The notes under the pieces are model-generated. The model did not search any database. It had not been told where the DNA came from and worked only from the letters and a program-made list of their open reading frames with translations. DNA of 64,000 nucleotides from Apostichopus japonicus. Lineage: Eukaryota > Echinodermata > Holothuroidea > Aspidochirotida > Stichopodidae. Shown here piece by piece: positions 60,371 through 64,000 of the stretch. The number at the start of each line of letters is the position of its first letter. Positions within the stretch are counted from its first letter, which is position 1. Both the position numbers and the translations under genes were made by a program. The stretch lies in NCBI RefSeq assembly GCF_037975245.1, contig NC_092574.1, forward strand, positions 13,295,213 through 13,359,212. The letters are read 5' to 3'.

Positions 60371-61440
60371 CTACAAACTAGAAGTAGGGCCATCTAGATC
60401 ACAACTTTTAAGTGCCTCAATGAGCTGAACAAATAACAGAAAAATGAAAACAAATTGCAATTGAAAAGCAGTTTTAAACAGGTAACACTTTAGATTGGTT
60501 TTGAACTGATTAAGGAAGAAAGAATGACGAATATCACTGGGAATACTGTTATTAACAAGACAGGGAGCAGCAATTGAAAATCTCTTATACCGTAAGTACT
60601 GGTACAAACAGAAGGGGTTTGTAAGAGATCGTGGAAAGAAGAGCAAAGTACATGGGAAAGGATAGTTATGTTTGGTAGTCAGTTGTCATGTTGGCTAAGA
60701 GCCTCCATATATTAAGTGAGGATGAGCATTTGTGATCCTGTGATAAACTGATAACCAATGAAGGTCTCCAAGAACTGGTGTGATGTGCTCTTGTTTTTGT
60801 GTGAGCGAGTTGAGACCAGCTGCAGAATTTTGTACTCGCTGAAAGTCTTCAGATGTCATTTAGTGGTAAAGCGATGAGGATACCATTTGTGATTTTCCAG
60901 TCGGGATGTTACCAATGCATGAATCAGCTTTTGGTGGTTGGTTTATGGAGACCTGTATTTGTGAATTTTGCTAACTTTTCTCAAAGCACATGATACTTCA
61001 GGACATATGTTATTTACATGGTATGTCATGTTTAAGTTGGTGTCAAACTTAGCACCGTGATTGCGAGTAGATTGTGTTGATTGAAGACATGTGAGATGCA
61101 CCCACAGTTGGAAGAGAAATCTGGGAAATTGTTAGAAAATTTCGATTTGACATGCAAACAATTATTTATCTTACTGCCATTAAACATTTAAGGTAATTGG
61201 CTACCATCCATCTCTTGATGTCTCAGATACAATCTTCAAATTTTTTTACCGCAGCGACCCGTCAGTTGATTTGGTGGTGATTTTACGAGTAAGTGTCATC
61301 TGCGTAGTACATAACACATGAAAAGCCCATGAGCCCTGACCGATGTCTTTGACCCAAGATTGTATAGATACTGTAATGATCAAATTTGGTCTTACTACTG
61401 ACCCATGGGAAACACACCGTTTCATACATACACACCAGGT
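60371..61440 (-). pseudogene. CR1/L2-type LINE reverse transcriptase remnant
   Basis: On the minus strand, in element order: GFSCVMYYADDTYS with the YADD polymerase motif (61295-61306), then EDCI-DIKRWMVANYLK (about 61195-61245), then YKRFSIAAPCLVNNSIPSDI...LNQFKTNLKCYLF (about 60450-60610), the C-terminal block usual in these LINEs. Several stops and frameshifts separate the blocks, so the copy is inactive. The domain order and spacing make chance unlikely. No endonuclease domain, tail repeat or target duplication found. Confidence 0.75.
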
Positions 61441-64000
61441 TCAGACCTATATCCATTAATTAACATACATAGACTGACAAATAAGTAACCTGACCGAGTT
61501 CACAATCATAACAAATTCTGTCCACACATCAAACAATCCAGATAAAAACTACCCTATCTGCAATAGTTGTAACTTTATCCTTTTATCCTTTTTTTTTTCT
61601 TTTCAAAAGTACATTAATGAATCGACCCTAAAACCTTACAGCCAGAGGGAGGCAATCCAGGGGGAAACAAAGTCGCCAATGTTTCTCAATTTTGACAGAT
61701 TGTGAGTTTTAACTGTCGATTTCACTTAAAATCATGAGAACGATTCACACGTTGTAATTACTTCCCACCTTTTAATCGTTTTGGTGATGAGCGGTCGTTA
61801 ATAGACATGTGTCATCCGAGAGAGTGACGGGAGATTTATGGGTTTTTGTTTTGTTTGGCTTCTTCATGGAATAATGTTTGTAATTAGAAACCAAAAACGG
61901 TCACAGAACTTTGCAGATGTACCTCAACTCTTGGGAGTTACCAGTGTTTGTATTAAACTTGACTGTCGAATGTTATGACTTGAGGCTTTCAACTTCCACA
62001 ACTGTTCCCCAGCAATTGAAAAAAAGGTTGAAGAAACTTTCTTGGCTAGATTCCACTTGTATACATGGACAAAATGCTCATACATTAGCAATAGATAACT
62101 GCTACTGTACACGGATACTCTGAAGTCTGAATTTCTTCCTTTAATAAAGAAATTGCCAGAAATCTGTGTTTTTGGCTCAAAACGACTATCTTGGAGGGAG
62201 TTCTGGGGACATTGCTAGTGAGGAACAGGACAAAATTGTGACATGTGTCACATACAGCATGAGTATGCACTGTCATGGTATTTAAATAACACATTGGTGA
62301 GATGTGTTGGTGGAAGGGAGATCTATTCAAATCACCCTTTGCTCATCGGCCGTGACTGTTCTCAACTTCTAACAAAACTAGGACAAAGGCTTGTTAAATT
62401 TTTGAAATTAAAGTTCCTTATCTTTAAAGGTCTCTTCTTTCTTTCTTTGACTGTATTTACTGTTTATATCCCTCTTTTTCTCCCTTGTCTCTACCGGGCA
62501 ACAAGCCACTGAAACAACAAGGCTCATCGGTAAAACATTTCCAGGCAGATGTTGTAAGACGAGAGGGAAAACGGATACGTGACAGTTGAGAAAGCTGATT
62601 CGAAAATGCCTGCCGGAATATAATGCGACATTTGATGACACGACCAGGGACTCTGCCTGTCACATATAGAGGCCCAGAAAAAAATAAATGCAGAGATATA
62701 CACTGCCTTTACTATAAGACATAGAGTACAAACAGGGGGTGAAATCCCTTTTGTACCAAAAAGTTGTGAAAGGAGAGAAAACGTGCAGACCAAATTTTTG
62801 ATATACTGTAAGGCTTTTATCATTTTTGTGATAGAAAGTTGCAATTTAAAAAACCCTTTTGTAAAGAGGAATGAAGAGAAGCTATTTGCCCTTGAGACTA
62901 TTTTTGAAAATTACTGACATAACATAAACATGAAATACAGCCTTTGAGTTGTTTGCATATTTTGAAGAAACGAGAAGAAGTAAAGATTAATGAGGAACGC
63001 TTAACTTCTCGAGAAATTTATTTAATATGTCATTGATATACAGTATATATCTCTTGACTATAGGATTCTGTGTTAAACTTTCAAACTGTGTAAAGAATTG
63101 TTCGCTGAAGTCGAAAACTGTGAGCTGTTGGGAAGAGGGTGACTGGCAATTTTGATTCGCTCTTTGCATGAGACTTCTACAATAAGGTATACATACAAAC
63201 ATATCAGAATGTGTCTAGGCAACACATGTCTATAATCATTAGGAAACTAGACTGAAGTCTATTAGAATGTCTTAGATTAATCCGCTGATATTTTGTTTTG
63301 ATCCAAAATCAAGTTTCTGGCAACATGAATTATTATCAACTAAAAAAAATGGGTAGATTGGCAACATGACAACAACACAGCCTGAGATAAAAATGTATCA
63401 AAAAAAAAAAAAAGAACTAAAAACAAACTGTCAGCTGTGTGTCCACTACTTGAACTGTATCCGGGACTTGAACCTAACAACTGAGATATTAAAATACATA
63501 TTAATTAAAGGTCAAGGTGAAACCATTCTTGTTGTCGGTAACATGAGACCACCTCGAAGTTGATAACTATCCTACTGTAGGTGTAAATGAACTGAGATCT
63601 CAAATTGAGTTGTCAATCTTTCGCAAAGACAGAGTTAAAACCTTGACAGAATCATGACCCGGTGTAGCGTTCACCACCCGAGGGCACCGAAATAAAATAC
63701 CTAAATCCGTCGAAAACAATGGTTGAGTGTTCCCACCAAGAAATTGATCGAAAATGTCTTTGAGCATAATCGTGTGCCTGAAATGGTATTTCAAAACCGC
63801 AGCTAAAGATCGTTTCTGTAAACCTAAACTTGTCCTGCAGTTCTTTAAAGGTCTACGGACACCTGTAGCTAATTTGTCCCATATTTAGTACATATTGTGT
63901 GTGTGTGATAATCTCATTCAAAATCTGTTAAAAGTTTGCAAAATGCTCTTTTCGTTTCCAAGATAAACACATTTGAAGTTTGGATAAATCTGGCAAAACT
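61441..64000. other. non-genic DNA, probably NOCT intron or upstream
   Basis: No exon or transposon recognised. Open frames are short with random composition. An A-run is at about 63400-63412. Confidence 0.4.

Noticed and set aside
1-64000. CRISPR arrays, bacterial operons, rRNA and tRNA genes
   Set aside because: No array with regular spacers was seen; repeats are satellites or transposons. No rRNA block was recognised. tRNAs could not be scanned reliably by eye, so none is claimed.

Overview
This window looks like nuclear DNA of a marine invertebrate, most likely a deuterostome. An echinoderm such as a sea cucumber is my best guess; it rests on protein and repeat character, not on any search. 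The DNA is AT-rich and intron-rich, has long G or C homopolymers, and is crowded with decayed transposons. I see no prokaryotic, viral or organellar feature.

Two host genes are supported. (1) A complete 12-exon gene on the + strand (22845-46257) encodes a 632-residue polypeptide N-acetylgalactosaminyltransferase of the GALNT10 subfamily. It has a short cytosolic tail, one signal anchor, a GT-A catalytic domain with DSH and WGGE motifs, and a C-terminal beta-trefoil lectin domain. All twelve exon junctions join in frame with GT/AG introns. (2) The terminal coding exon of a nocturnin (NOCT)-like EEP-family phosphatase lies on the - strand (58708-59531); its upstream exons were not found and probably lie beyond base 64000. 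The two genes point tail to tail across about 12.5 kb of repeat-filled DNA.

Layout: 1-22.4 kb is non-genic and holds a hAT-like scrap, a 5'-truncated Penelope-like element (1486-2592), a palindromic Penelope tail (5133-5298), MITEs and a LINE scrap. 22.8-46.3 kb is the GALNT10 gene; its 8.4-kb first intron contains a THAP/TTAA (Kolobok-like) DNA transposon split by a composite MITE that carries a duplicated tyrosine-recombinase fragment. 46.3-58.7 kb is intergenic repeats, including an 84-bp tandem array interrupted by a nested MITE. 58.7-64 kb holds the NOCT exon and upstream DNA with a dead CR1/L2-type LINE.

Most unusual observation: at four exon boundaries of the GALNT10 gene (exon 3 acceptor, exon 4, 5 and 11 donor ends) the exon-intron junction itself has been copied in degenerate tandem arrays into the neighbouring intron, giving rows of decoy splice sites. 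Second: the Penelope tail at 5.2 kb is a perfect 53-bp inverted repeat with a 1-nt spacer inside a 14-bp target duplication. The Penelope fragment at 1.5 kb also has an exact 14-bp duplication.
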